This document shows positions 32,888 to 44,200 of a stretch of 64,000 bases of DNA, piece after piece (within the stretch, counting starts at the first letter, position 1; the number at the start of each line of letters is the position of its first letter). Source of the stretch: Catenaria anguillulae PL171 (lineage: Eukaryota; Blastocladiomycota; Blastocladiomycetes; Blastocladiales; Catenariaceae); contig MCFL01000081.1 of assembly GCA_002102555.1 (NCBI GenBank), positions 41,070-105,069 on the forward strand, read 5' to 3'. Below the pieces are notes generated by a model, which saw only the letters and a program-made list of their open reading frames with translations, was not told the origin of the DNA and did not search any database. The position numbers and the translations under genes were made by a program.

Positions 32888-33461
32888 CAGGGGAACTAAA
32901 AGGATGGGGTGGGCGAGGTAAGGAAGGCGTAGTCGACTGGCCGACTATGAGGAATGCCCGTTTGCTAAAAGGGCAGGGCAGCCGTCTAGAATCAATGGTT
33001 TATCCGCTGCTCGTCTATCATTGGTCGATGGTGAGCGCTTGTTCGTGCGGCACAGTGAGCAAACCGACGTTGTTGGAAAACGCGTCGAGAACCTGGCGGC
33101 TGACCGAAAACAGTCGGAATCAGCGAGTGCTTCCAAAGAATTTCTACAGAGTGAGCATGATCCTTTCGTTGGTTGTTCTCGGCCAGCGGGCTTTCGTGAG
33201 ACACGGCCGGCCGGCGCCGCCGCACTGGTCGCCAACATACCACAACTTGCGTGGCATATCATTGTAATATCAAATGACGATGGAAATGGCATTGTCTTGC
33301 ACCTGATTACGCACCCGCCTCCTCGCCTCCTCCCCATCATTCACCATCCGACTCACACCAAACCGGCCCCGCCGACCAACACCCAATCCACACCGCCCAC
33401 ATCCTGCTCATCATCATGACGGCACCCTCATCCAAGCCTGCCACCTCAATCACCATCGACG
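32888..33461 (+). repeat. Left terminal inverted repeat, with promoter and first codons of the accessory gene
   Basis: Begins CAGGGGAACT and runs 574 bp to CATCGACG, where similarity to the right arm ends at codon 16 of the accessory gene. It contains the complete upstream region and codons 1-15. Confidence 0.92.
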
Positions 33462-35163
33462 ACCCTCTCCAACTGCTTGCTGCACATTTCGACCTCGCAT
33501 GCCACATCCCAAAACTCGTCGAGTATCTATTGCCGCATGACGAGAACGCAAGCATGTTGGGCCATCTGCCACAGACCGAATCAGAGCTCTTTCGTCGAAT
33601 GGACCACGAAGACGAGCATATTCGAGCCTGCGACGATGACCCAATCACTGCGCATGTCGTCAAGACAGCTCTGTTTGACGATTATCCAGAGGAAGTCGAG
33701 GAAGCGATTCGCAGCATGGATTTGGACCTCACCGTCGACAAACTTCTAGCTCGGATTGCTTCCCCTCAGGCTGGTTCGCGGTTTTTCAATTTCAAGGCAG
33801 CGACTGACCGTGACATTGACCAAACGCTGGCGATTTATGCACAGGTCAGTCGACCCTCGCTTCGTCCTCGACATCCAAGCCTGCACTTTCGCCAGCGACG
33901 TCGGGAGGCGATGTTCCAACTGTGGCTCAATCCCACAACTCTCCACCCTCGCTCAAGCGGTCAGCTCCCCACCCGCGCGACTCGCAAAAGCGAACCCGCA
34001 CTCAACCGCAAACCGCAGATGCTAAAGCCCTCGTATTCACAGCGGCCTTCCAAAACCTTCCCCTAATTGACACTGTTCTTCGCGAGAATGACAAGTCCAA
34101 GCTCCACATCACCCCTGTGTACAATGCCCTTCGACTTGTCCTCGAATCGCTCGATTCGGCCCAGGTGGCTGACTTACAACAGCTACTCGTGGATATCGTG
34201 GTCCCCATCCATGTCAAGTACCTGGACGACATGACCAAGTTCAAGCACTTGAAGGCAGCATTGCGCAACATGCACTCTTTGATCGAGGACCACCTCCACG
34301 TTGATCAAGTGCAAGACCAAACCTACATTCAAGGTGTGATTGACGCCGCCGATGTGCGCGCAGTCAAGCGGATGTGGATCCACCCAGGTCAAGTTCGGTA
34401 CTCTTCGCAAGTCTACCCACCTTATTCCCACATTACCCTGGCCTTTGTCGAGTCTGTGTTTGAGTACTTGTGGCACCCAAGCTCGTGGCAAGGCATTTAC
34501 CCTGACATTGCCCAAATTGCTGGTACTGTGGACGTTGTTTACGCATCTGACATTGGCACAGATTGGACCACATTGACTCGCCCAGGTTTCGCTCACATCA
34601 CGATTCCTCGCATGGCGTACTTGTCCGGGTTTCTCTTGTCTGCGGTGTACAAGCGTGTGTACAAGTACAAGGCTCCAGATCACGAGGCATTTCGACTCAT
34701 GGTGCTGTCAATGTCATTGGCCGGTAACGAGCTTGCTCAAGCCAGGGATTGGTTTGTGTATTCCGAGATTTCCTCATTGACCGAGGGTGGACTTATCTAC
34801 CCAAAGCGGTTTGTGATTGCCTACTTGATTTGGTTGGATTCGGCGCTCACAAAGGTTCTCGAGGCAAGTGGAAGGGACAAGAAGCTTGAGCGTTCGATGT
34901 GGGCTAACCGTCGGGTGACAGATCTACTTGCATCCAGTCAGCATCAGCGGGTGTGGCAGCTGTTTGTCCTCCAAGCTCAAGGGTATGGGAGTGCAAAAAT
35001 CTTTCCAGCGTCATTGTGGGACCGGTTTGCGCAGCTTTTTCGCACGCCATACCTTACGTTGCGAGTCGGCGAGCGATCGTTGCGACAAACACAGTCGGAA
35101 ATCAAGGCAAATTCTGACCGTGCCAACACTCGTCAGATGCTCAAGTCTCTCGATTCCGTCTAG
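33416..35163 (+). CDS. Accessory protein of the P-like element, unknown function
   Basis: Exon 1 33416-33844, then an intron most simply placed at 33845-33957, then exon 2 to 35163, giving 544 residues. Residues 1-15 (MTAPSSKPATSITID) are identical to those of the transposase because both are encoded in the inverted repeats; the rest is unrelated to it. After an acidic helical N-terminal half (DDYPEEVEEAIRSMDLDL) comes a basic, Ser/Pro-rich patch (KRSAPHPRDSQKRTR) that could be a nuclear signal. A 370-residue region follows that looks globular and mainly helical (LQQLLVDIVVPIHVKYLDD; FVIAYLIWLDSALTKVLEAS). No family is recognised. The intron acceptor is uncertain because coding-like sequence also lies within the proposed intron. 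Since the element is whole, this protein probably acts with the transposase in the nucleus. Confidence 0.7.
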
Positions 35164-35329
35164 TAGTCTTAGATGGTGCGTGTGTGTGTTTGTGTGCGAT
35201 CGTTCCTGTTTTATGTGAATAATCCTTGGTTTTCATTGGTTCGTTTTTGTGTCTGTATCGTTGGTTGATGAAATTTCTTTCAGCGCCAAGGCACTCAAGC
35301 AATGGGACACAATTCATCGCAGTGTATAA

Positions 35330-38164
35330 TTAAAGCACATCTGAAAGCATCTTATCCAACATTTCTTTAACGTCCACTTTTTCCTTGTCCGTCAAATCGT
35401 CAGCAAGCAACAACTTTGACAGCTCATATATCAGGCGCTCGTCCTCCTCATCATTTACCATGTCCATCAACGCCTCCCACTCCTCATCGCCACTTTCGGT
35501 TCCAGATGCACGGGCCGGCATCTGATCCGACTCAACGTCAACGCTGACGGGCGGCACCAAATCTGACGCAACCACCGCAGCAGCATCAATTGTTGTTTGG
35601 GCAGGCGCTGTACTTGCTTGGGCTGTACCCCCTTGGGTATCTGCTTGAACACCGCCCATGTTCAACTCTGTAATCGGATCGTAGTTGGTCTTGAGCTGCG
35701 ACATGAATGAGCGGAGATGACCGATGAGTTGGTACGAAACGGCGACGAGCTTCATTTGGCGAGCAGTGACTTTGGTGCTGGAGCGGCCAAGCGCACGAGC
35801 CAGAGCAAAGTAGCTTTCGAGACAGTTGGTGGAAAACGAACGAGGGTAAACCCGCATAAACGGGAACCGTGTGAGCAATAAGCGAGTGGCGGCGGTGAAG
35901 TTGCTGATGGTGAGCTTCAAGTCGTCGAACGATTCCATGGCAATAAAGTGTGATTTGACGGTCTTAATGGCCGCTGCTCGATCTTTAGCCGTGAGTGTCT
36001 GATTGGCGCGAATCGCGGCCACCTCGGCATCTACCCGCACCTTCCAATCCTCAAAGTACTCAAGCACGCCCTGCAACTGCTTTAACCGAGTATCCGCACC
36101 ACCCTCCGTGATCGAATCCTTGGTAAATGGCCGAGCATCCGTCATGATGGAGTAGAAAGTATCCACCTGGCGAATGAACGACGCAGTCCCTTTGGCGTCA
36201 GGGTGCGTGCAATAATGCTCCAAGGCATGGGCAGTCTTTCGACACAATACTGCGCGAGCAAGAGGGACACGCATTTTCGCCCATGCATCTGGACTGCGTG
36301 CATCCTTGGTGAGGTGCTGGACAAGGCGAAGACCTTCGTTCTGCTCCGACTGCTTGTACAGGTCGTCAATCGCGTGCCACGAAATGCGAGTGGTACCGTT
36401 GATAAGGACTTCGTGGTTAATCATTGCGTTGCGAATCCGCTTGAGGAGATGTGGGACGTCTTGAATCAAGATGGGACATGGAAGATTGGATGGCCAGGAT
36501 TCCGGGTCGCCAAGCTGTTTGAATCCTGATCGGTTGACCGTTCCACTGGAAAAGCGAAATAAGTAGGCGTGGATTGTGAATGGAGATAAACATATAGCCT
36601 TCATACCCATCTGCTCCGAGGCACAGCACATTCAACCCACATGCATCCAATACCACAACTGCTCGCTGGATCATGGACACGAACTCTGGCGTGTTCATGT
36701 CTCGCGTGTCAAAATGTGCAATCGGAATCGCCATACTTGCACCCAAGGACACAAACATCAACTGCAGCGTGTGCTTGGCCGGAACCTCTTCGCTTTCTCG
36801 ATCCCCAGTATGCACACCTGGACCATGGTTGATGAGCCCAGTCACCTTGAGTGTTGCACGGACTACAACTACCTCTGGCACATCTTGCACCTCATCAGCA
36901 ACAAGGATCCCACAACTTAGCAGGTCAAGCAGCTCCTCGTCAGTTTGCTCTTTGAACTTGGCACGCAACTCAGGCAGATGTAAATGCAGGTCGTCCACCA
37001 TCCGCTTGATGTGTCCGGTGTCAAGACCAGGCTCCATCGCATACTTTTTGCGATACTTGCGCGTGGTGGATTTTGAGGGAAACGTGAAACCAATCGAGCG
37101 CATCAACCGGCAACACATTGAGCTAATGGACGATAATGCGAGGGAGAAGCGAAGTACATTGACCGGCCACTGGCGGCCACTGCCACGGTCAGACACACGA
37201 AGGAGAAGGTCGTAAAACCATTCTTTGAAGAGAGGATGGTGATCGAGATGGGCAATGAATTTCGGGTGGGCGGCAGTCAAGTATCTGGATCAACAGGAGT
37301 TAGATAATGAGAATCCAGTGTGAAGTTGTCAATCCACAGCAGGCAGATGGACATACTCTTGCAGTGTTGCATTCCGCAAGATTTCCTCCTTTTCCTTGGC
37401 CGCTGCGAGCTTGTTCAAATCTGTGTGATGTGGGAGGAGACATGATGTAAGCCACAGCAAGGGGTGGTGTCAAGAACTGGTAATTCCGGACCATTGTTAC
37501 CATCAGTTGGGCGCTGCAAGTCCTGTCGGATCACACGCTGTCCCATCGTGTTTGCAAGAGATTTGCACGCCGTGCACATCCAGCCATCCTTTGTCGCCAC
37601 CACCCGCCCGCAGCCCAAGTCCCGAAACGTCGCATCGTACACAACGCCCGCGTGCGTAATAGGGGCAGTGCACACAATGACTCGTTGGTCACCAGTCTTC
37701 CAATCGGAAAACATGTTATGATAGGATTTGTGAAATGAGGCACGAAGCGACTCATAGTGGGGGCTGTTGACGAAAACACCGGTGCAAACTGGCGAGCGCT
37801 CCACGGCGCGAAGGACGACAGGGAGGATTTCCTTGATTTGATGAGGCGTGTACGGATTATTGAATTGGGCGATACTGGAAGCAGTGAATAGGAGGGCCGG
37901 GTCTACAGGGCGTCCGAGGTAGTAGATTGTGATGTTGTACTTCTTGTGGGCGATTGAGTCGCGCTTGACGATGACCGACCGAGCAGAGGGCAGCCCAGGG
38001 TGATTTGGATCCTTGACGTCCAGGAAAATGGTGTTGTTGTGGTGGCCGATTGACCAAATGCAAGTCGAGTTCTTGGATGAATCGGACGCAGTTTCGACGA
38101 TGGCCCCGAAGTCGACGCCGTCGATGGTGATTGAGGTGGCAGGCTTGGATGAGGGTGCCGTCAT
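35330..38164 (-). CDS. P-superfamily-like transposase
   Basis: Four exons on the minus strand, 38164-37501, 37420-37357, 37284-36607 and 36545-35330, sum to 2622 nt and an uninterrupted 873 residues. The catalytic region follows the P-element/THAP9 plan: GILVADEVQDVPEVVVV with the first acid, HFDTRD, then LGADGGTVNRSGF with the second Asp, ILIQDVPHLLKRIRNAMIN (the conserved D-x2-HLLK-x-IRN box), LKLTISNF and the late CLESYFALARALGRS with the Glu. No canonical THAP finger is seen; a CTACK motif near residue 200 may bind zinc. Codons 1-15 are shared with the accessory gene through the terminal repeat. The enzyme would bind the repeats and move the element. No disabling change was found. Confidence 0.82.
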
Positions 38165-38692
38165 GATGATGAGCAGGATGTGGGCGGTGTGGATTGGGTG
38201 TTGGTCGGCGGGGCCGGTTTGGTGTGAGTCGGATGGTGAATGATGGGGAGGAGGCGAGGAGGCGGGTGCGTAATCAGGTGCAAGACAATGCCATTTCCAT
38301 CGTCATTTGATATTACAATGATATGCCACGCAAGTTGTGGTATGTTGGCGACCAGTGCGGCGGCGCCGGCCGGCCGTGTCTCACGAAAGCCCGCTGGCCG
38401 AGAACAACCAACGAAAGGATCATGCTCACTCTGTAGAAATTCTTTGGAAGCACTCGCTGATTCCGACTGTTTTCGGTCAGCCGCCAGGTTCTCGACGCGT
38501 TTTCCAACAACGTCGGTTTGCTCACTGTGCCGCACGAACAAGCGCTCACCATCGACCAATGATAGACGAGCAGCGGATAAACCATTGATTCTAGACGGCT
38601 GCCCTGCCCTTTTAGCAAACGGGCATTCCTCATAGTCGGCCAGTCGACTACGCCTTCCTTACCTCGCCCACCCCATCCTTTTAGTTCCCCTG
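38119..38692 (-). repeat. Right terminal inverted repeat, with promoter and first codons of the transposase
   Basis: Mirror image of 32888-33461; the two arms match base for base in the stretches compared, and all open frames within them give identical translations. It ends CCCCTG next to the target duplication CAGATAC. Confidence 0.92.
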
Positions 38693-38699
38693 CAGATAC
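38693..38699 (+). repeat. Target-site duplication, right copy
   Basis: CAGATAC, identical to 32881-32887 and directly adjacent to the right end of the element. Confidence 0.75.
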
Positions 38700-39045
38700 A
38701 CGTGGGCCACTGGTGACAGATCGATGGCCTTGACTTTGACAAGATGATCCGTTGGCATGGGCACTGTCCGGCTCGCTATGCTCCATTCCGACCGTTTCAG
38801 TTTCTTCCTGGCAGTAAAGCTCACCGCAGCCTTTCTGTCATCAGGATTTGAAGCACAGGTCGGCCCTCCCTAGCGTTGGGGACACACACGCTTTACAGAC
38901 CACGAATTGACACAAAATGCAGAGCCCGTCTATATTCTTTTTTGCCTTGTCACAACGCAATTCGACTCCATCAACAACTTCTGGGCTTACAACTTGAAAA
39001 CAGAAACAAACGGCCTCAACGCAACCAGGTAATGTCCATCACACC
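38700..39045. other. Intergenic region, 3' flank of the lectin gene
   Basis: Spacer between the transposon and the 3' end of the lectin gene; no gene seen. Before insertion, FRS2 and the lectin gene were convergent neighbours about 670 bp apart. Confidence 0.5.
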
Positions 39046-40148
39046 TCACAATTGCGGCTCCTCAGGCATCTTCTTCCACCACAGTACATGTGTCGCGTTT
39101 TGCGCAGAAATCCTCAACCCAGTCACGCGCGTCAATGTGGCAACCGATGTTTCGTTCTTGAGCACCCTGGAAATGCCGCCAGCGCCGCCGCCAATGCTTT
39201 CGGTGGGCGCCAACCGGCCTTGGGTACGGGCCAACTTTTCCAACCCGGCGCGCTCCCACCAATACGGAGCGTACGTGCGGCCGTCGCGGCCGACGAAATA
39301 CCAGTAGTTGAACGAGTGGGAACCTGCGAGGGGCCTGCAATCTTGCAGCGTGATGGGCGCTCCGTTCTTGAGGGCGTTGGCTGTAGAGGGAGCGGGTAAT
39401 GGTCAAAAAAATCCTTTGCTGGAGTTGCAAGTGCACAGGAGCCAGTCACATACGGGTAACGCCCAAACAGTACTCGGGTTGCGTCATGGAACGGAGCAAG
39501 TAGCGAGCGAGGCCTTCTCGTTTCGCGTAGTGGTGGAGCACAAGTTCGAACCTTTGGGCTATCGTGTAGTTGCTGGAGAGTACGATGTTCCAAACAATGC
39601 GTTGTCAGTCTCACAGCCACGGCGGCCAACGTGAACCGGTGGTAACGCACCATTCCCAAAGACGGATTCGCACGCCTTCGGCGAAATTCTGAACGAGGCA
39701 TGGACGTCAGTGGGAGACAACGCCGGCAGCGAATGAATAAGCGGCAGGTACCCCTCCAGGGACGTCGAGGCACAAGGGGGCAACATCCGAGCGATATCCG
39801 ATGCGATACATCATGTCGTATCCGTAGCTACCGAAGTTAACGAAGGCGGCACTCTGACGTCGACAGGGCCCATGCAATCGTTAGAAGATCTGTTCCAATC
39901 CTGTAATGGTAAGGGGACGAAGGGCATACCTGGTCCTCGGCCCAGGCGTTGCAGTTCCACATATGCACGCCGGCTTGATTCCATCTTAGTGAGCCGTTGT
40001 CGCGCGCCATGCACCTCGGGGAGCTCATAGCCCCGGATCGGAGCACGAACTCGAAATCGGTTGGCCACTTGGCGACACCGTCTCCCTGGGTATTTGCGTT
40101 GCCGGCGAACAGAGCCAGAATGAGAACGATGAGGAGAGTCGGCTTCAT
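39046..40148 (-). CDS. Secreted ricin-B-like (R-type, beta-trefoil) lectin
   Basis: Five exons on the minus strand: 40148-39930, 39853-39752, 39688-39651, 39572-39454 and 39380-39046, in phase for 270 residues. The signal peptide is TLLIVLILALFAGNANT. The following 170 residues carry trefoil-type units: RCMARDNGSLRW, PLCLDVPGG, GVRIRLWECN (the Q/L-W-x-C strand), EYCLGV and PITLQDCRP. Such domains bind galactose- or mannose-type sugars on glycoproteins or glycolipids. The C-terminal tail of about 90 residues is not a trefoil and contains a WWERAGLEKLAR helix. No enzyme domain is attached, so a sugar-binding extracellular role is most likely. The introns are 73-78 nt. A TATATGG box about 80 bp upstream suits the start at 40148. 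Confidence 0.78.
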
Positions 40149-40222
40149 GGTAACTGCGGTGATTACGATGTCATGGGGAGCACGAGAGCAGACTTGGTGG
40201 CCGAGGGCATAGCGTCGGGGTT

Positions 40223-40236
40223 CATCAACCATATAA
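40223..40236 (-). promoter_or_regulatory. TATA box of the lectin gene
   Basis: CTTATATGG on the minus strand about 80 bp before the ATG at 40148; position and sequence fit a core promoter. Confidence 0.45.
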
Positions 40237-41254
40237 GCAGTTGGCCCAACAAACGGATGGAACTTCGGGTGGCACTGCTACAGCGGACTGCATATGACTT
40301 GCGGCAATGGCGGCGTAAACATGCGCGTGCGCGTCGACGCCCTCATTGTTTCAGCTCTCTCTCGACTGCACTCACCTGGTCTATGTGCTCATGCTGCATG
40401 CTGCATTTCGTACCACGAGTCGTACGAGTACGAGTCCCGTATCTTTCATAACTACATTTCTAACACAAAGATTGTATTAACATCCAACGGAAAATAAGGA
40501 CTTGGCACAGGAGTACTAACTCTCCTGCTTGGCAACAGGTGAACCGACACATAGCGTGATCAGAGGCGCGTTGGGCGAGATGTCTCACAGAAGTTCCTGG
40601 TGATAAACATCAAAGTGATCTGGATGAAGGTATGCACTGTGATCGTGGGTCATGGTCTAGGATACAGGCCAAGGTAGCATTGTATAGGTATGTATCCTTG
40701 GGCCTTGGAAAACGCTGCCCTCAGGACTCAGGAACCTCGGCACCACAACATGCATATGCGTCTGCCGACTGTGTCTCGTGCACGTGCATCGCAGCAGCAC
40801 GCACACGCGCAAAGCCGTCGATGTTTCATTTCCAAGCTGCATGAAGCTGTGGGCGTGATGTGAGACGACGGAAGCTTTGAACCGTTGTTTGACTGCAAAT
40901 CTGTGCTTGATCCTCATATTTACTTCAGCTATGGCGCTCCGACATATGGCCGACTTTTGGGCATTGCCTCCTTTCTGACACCACAAGAAGGCGACACCAC
41001 CACAATCCCCAATCATCAGGCCGACCGTGTAAGGCTCCTCACTCCTCGTTACTCTTGCTTGCTTGCCTACCTAGACCTGCCTCTATCTCCAACTTCTAGA
41101 TTCATTTTGCAGTGTTTGTTCTTCCCTTCCTTTCTCCTTGGTTCCGAGTCTCGCCACAGGGACCTAGCCCGTCCGTGTCCATCCGAGTCGGCAACCGAAA
41201 CCCTGGAGGCCAGTTCGTACTCAACTCCATTTCGAATCGGCATCCTGGCAAATC
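40237..41254. other. Intergenic region between divergent lectin and OPT1 genes
   Basis: About 1 kb of spacer with no supported gene. Open frames here lack domains. It includes the upstream region of OPT1 and a short CGTACGAGTACGAGT-like tandem near 40,420. Confidence 0.45.
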
Positions 41255-44200
41255 ATGTCGGCCGTCGGTCATCAGCACTATGGTGGGCGCGAGATCGACA
41301 ACAGTCAGGCCTCGGCTGTTCGACAGAAGGCAACGGCAATGCCGTCGCTCCCGGCAGCCAGGCGCGACGGGCGCAACCGCAATGGCAATGGGTTGACTGT
41401 GTCCATCTCATCGCAATCCGCCCGTGGCTCTGTCTCCTCTGCTTCGTCAACATCTACAGGGGTATCCTCCTTCTTGGCGTCTCAACAATATCCCTCGCCA
41501 TCGCCCTCTCCGCGCAATGCACAACCTGAGCCCCCTCATGCATCCAACGCTTACCTGCAACCACCACAGCGCGATGGGCGTCCATCCTCTCGCCCGCGGT
41601 CGCGATCCCAAACCCGCCAACCCCGCTCACAACTGCCGCAATTGTCGCCGCCACTCGAGCCTCCTGCGTTATCCTCACATCGTCCCGCTGCCCAGCATCA
41701 ACTTCCCGGCTCTCCGAATCTCTCCCGTGCCGGCTCCGCAACGTCCTTGACTGCACTTTCGCTTGCCAACGATCTCGCTCATCGTCGGAGGCTCGCTCCT
41801 CAAAGCAACTACCCTTTGACGGATCGTTCCGATGCTGAACAAGCGGCTACGGCTCCCCCGAGGATCTCTGTGCCTCAATCCTCTTCGATGGCCGCGATCC
41901 CTCGGCACCAATTTCATCAACACCAACCCCGGTCTTTGGATCCACAATCGGCCAACGTGCACCCACAGCCAACCCGCTCAACCCGTTCTGTTGACCCGTT
42001 TGCTATTCCGGCGGGATACGCCTCCGAAGGAAGCAATTTGCAGCCCGAACCCGCTGTGCCGGCCATTCAAGTCCAAGAGCGCTTCGAGCCTTTGCATATG
42101 CGCCAACCAGCTCCTTGGGCATTCAAGCCTCGCACGGGCGATCTGACAGGTCTCGCATCCGCCGTGGAAGCCAATGCCGCACCGTCAAAACCCATGGGGC
42201 TCAAGCACGAGGAATCCTCGGCGCCAATGGCATTCTGCGTCGACCCTGACTTGGAGAGTGTTGTCAAAGAGATTGTGCCTGACGTCGATGTACGTGCGTG
42301 TTTCCGCCTCACTTCGAAATTCTTTCGCAGGCTCACCATGTTGGTTTCCTTCGTGTGTATTTACATAGTACCCCGAAACACCATCGCTTACGATCCGCGT
42401 GTTTTTGCTGGGCTTCATCTTTTGCGTCGTGCTTTCGTTTGCCAACACCATCTTTTCATTCCGGACAAAGTATGTTGACTTCCTATTCCTCACTCCAAAC
42501 GTCATAGCTCACAATCTCATTCCTTTTCGACGCAGTACATTCACGTTGACGCCCTACGTCGCCATTTTGCTGGCGTATCCCATCGGCAAGTTCCTTGAAC
42601 ACACAGTTCCAAATTACTTCTGGTACACGAGGTGGTTTAAGGTGTCGCTCAACCCGGGTCCTTTCACGGTCAAGGAGCACGTGTTGATCGGCATTTGGGC
42701 AACGACGGGCGCAGGTGGAGCGTACGTTATGTACTTGAGCTCTGACTATGCCTTCATTTCCATGGCACTCACTGTCCTTGTCATCCCAACGTCTAGTTAC
42801 GGGACTTCCAACATCGTTGTGCAACGGGTCTTCTACAAAATGCAACTTCCTCCGCATTATTGCATCGCATTTTTGATCAGCCTGAACTTGATTGGCTTTG
42901 GATTCTCGGGCCTATTCCGCCGGTGGGTCATTCGTCCGGTCGAGATGGCTTGGCCGTCCGTTCTTCCGTTTGTCTCGCTTTATTCGGCATTCCACGGTGG
43001 ATTGCGACGCGGCGAATCTGACACAGATTCCGTCATTGACCCAAAGCACAACTCGAAGCTCCGCTACTTCTTCATTGCCGTTGCTGCTTGCTTCGCGTAC
43101 CACATGGTTGGCCCGTCCTTCATGTCCGCCGGAGTCGCTTCTATTCCTCTCCTTTGCCTCGTCGTACCGAAATCAAGCACTTTTTGGCGCACAATTGTCG
43201 GCTCGCAGTTCACGGGTGTTGGTGCCTTTGCCATCTCGCTCGACTGGTCGCTCATCGGGTCGCTGTCGATGGTCACGCCATTCTGGGCGTCCTTGTCAGC
43301 AACGGTTGGTTCTGTCGCCTTGCAATGGATTGCCACGCCTCTGGGGATTTACCAAAACTGGTTCAACGCTCCCCCTCGGGTCCTTTCTGTCGCCAACTCG
43401 CTCAATATCTTCACGAACCGTGGCAAAATTATTGACTCCGAGGTTAATTTCATTGCTCACGACATGGATTACGGGACCGTTGTTAATTGGGACAACTATG
43501 AGAAGTTCCGACCTTTGCATTTGACTCCGCTCTTTGCGTTGCATTACTTCTCTTCAATGGCGCAGTTTATGTCGGCATTTGTTCACTGCATTGTGTGGTA
43601 TGGCCATGACATTTGGCGTCGTTTCCGCGGCGTGGATGAGCGCAAGAACTCTTCAGACATTTTCTGTACGCTCCTCTTTCCCATTCCTCGTTGTGTTTCG
43701 TTTTCTTATGCTGCTTGGATTTGGGACACATTTTACCCACAGGCCGATACATTGACCATTATCCCGAGGTGCCGCAATGGATGTATCTTGCTCTCTTAAC
43801 CTTGACATCTGTACGTGATTTTGCGATTTTGTGATGTTGTCCCCGCGTTTTTTTTTGTTTCCTGCTGACGTGTTTTCACCCTAGGCCATGGCCGTTTTCG
43901 TATGCCAGCATACTGAGATGGATATGCCTTGGTACATGACCTTGCTCGCCATTGGCTTTGCCTCTTTTGCTTGCTTCCCGATCGCCATCGTTCTTGCCAC
44001 GACCGGTGTCCAACTGTATCTCAACGTCGCGTCTGAATTCCTTGTTGGGTACAACCAAGTCGTTATCATCGGTCTCCGTATTCAGCCTTTGCGTGTTTAA
44101 CTTGGAGGATTTTGGCCCGTAGGCTTCTGATGCCTGGATTTCCGATTATTCACATGGCATTCAAGTCACTGGCGGTTTCTGTTGGACAGCAGTGTATGAC

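Larger units (their letters stand above)
32888..38692. mobile_element. Complete P-superfamily-like DNA transposon, 5805 bp
   Basis: The element is bounded by 574-bp terminal inverted repeats that appear identical and by a 7-bp target-site duplication (CAGATAC). It encodes a transposase (minus) and an unrelated second protein (plus) that converge on each other. It sits between FRS2 and the lectin gene. Identity of the two arms and the intact duplication point to recent insertion. Confidence 0.88.

Noticed and set aside
33021-33419. Two identical 132-codon frames (here and 38161-38559, opposite strand) as a duplicated gene
   Set aside because: They lie wholly within the terminal inverted repeats, so identity is due to the repeats; composition is not protein-like and they overlap the promoter of the real genes.
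39132-39773. 213-codon open frame on the minus strand
   Set aside because: Reads through four introns of the lectin gene in a wrong frame; the spliced model gives ricin-B motifs instead.
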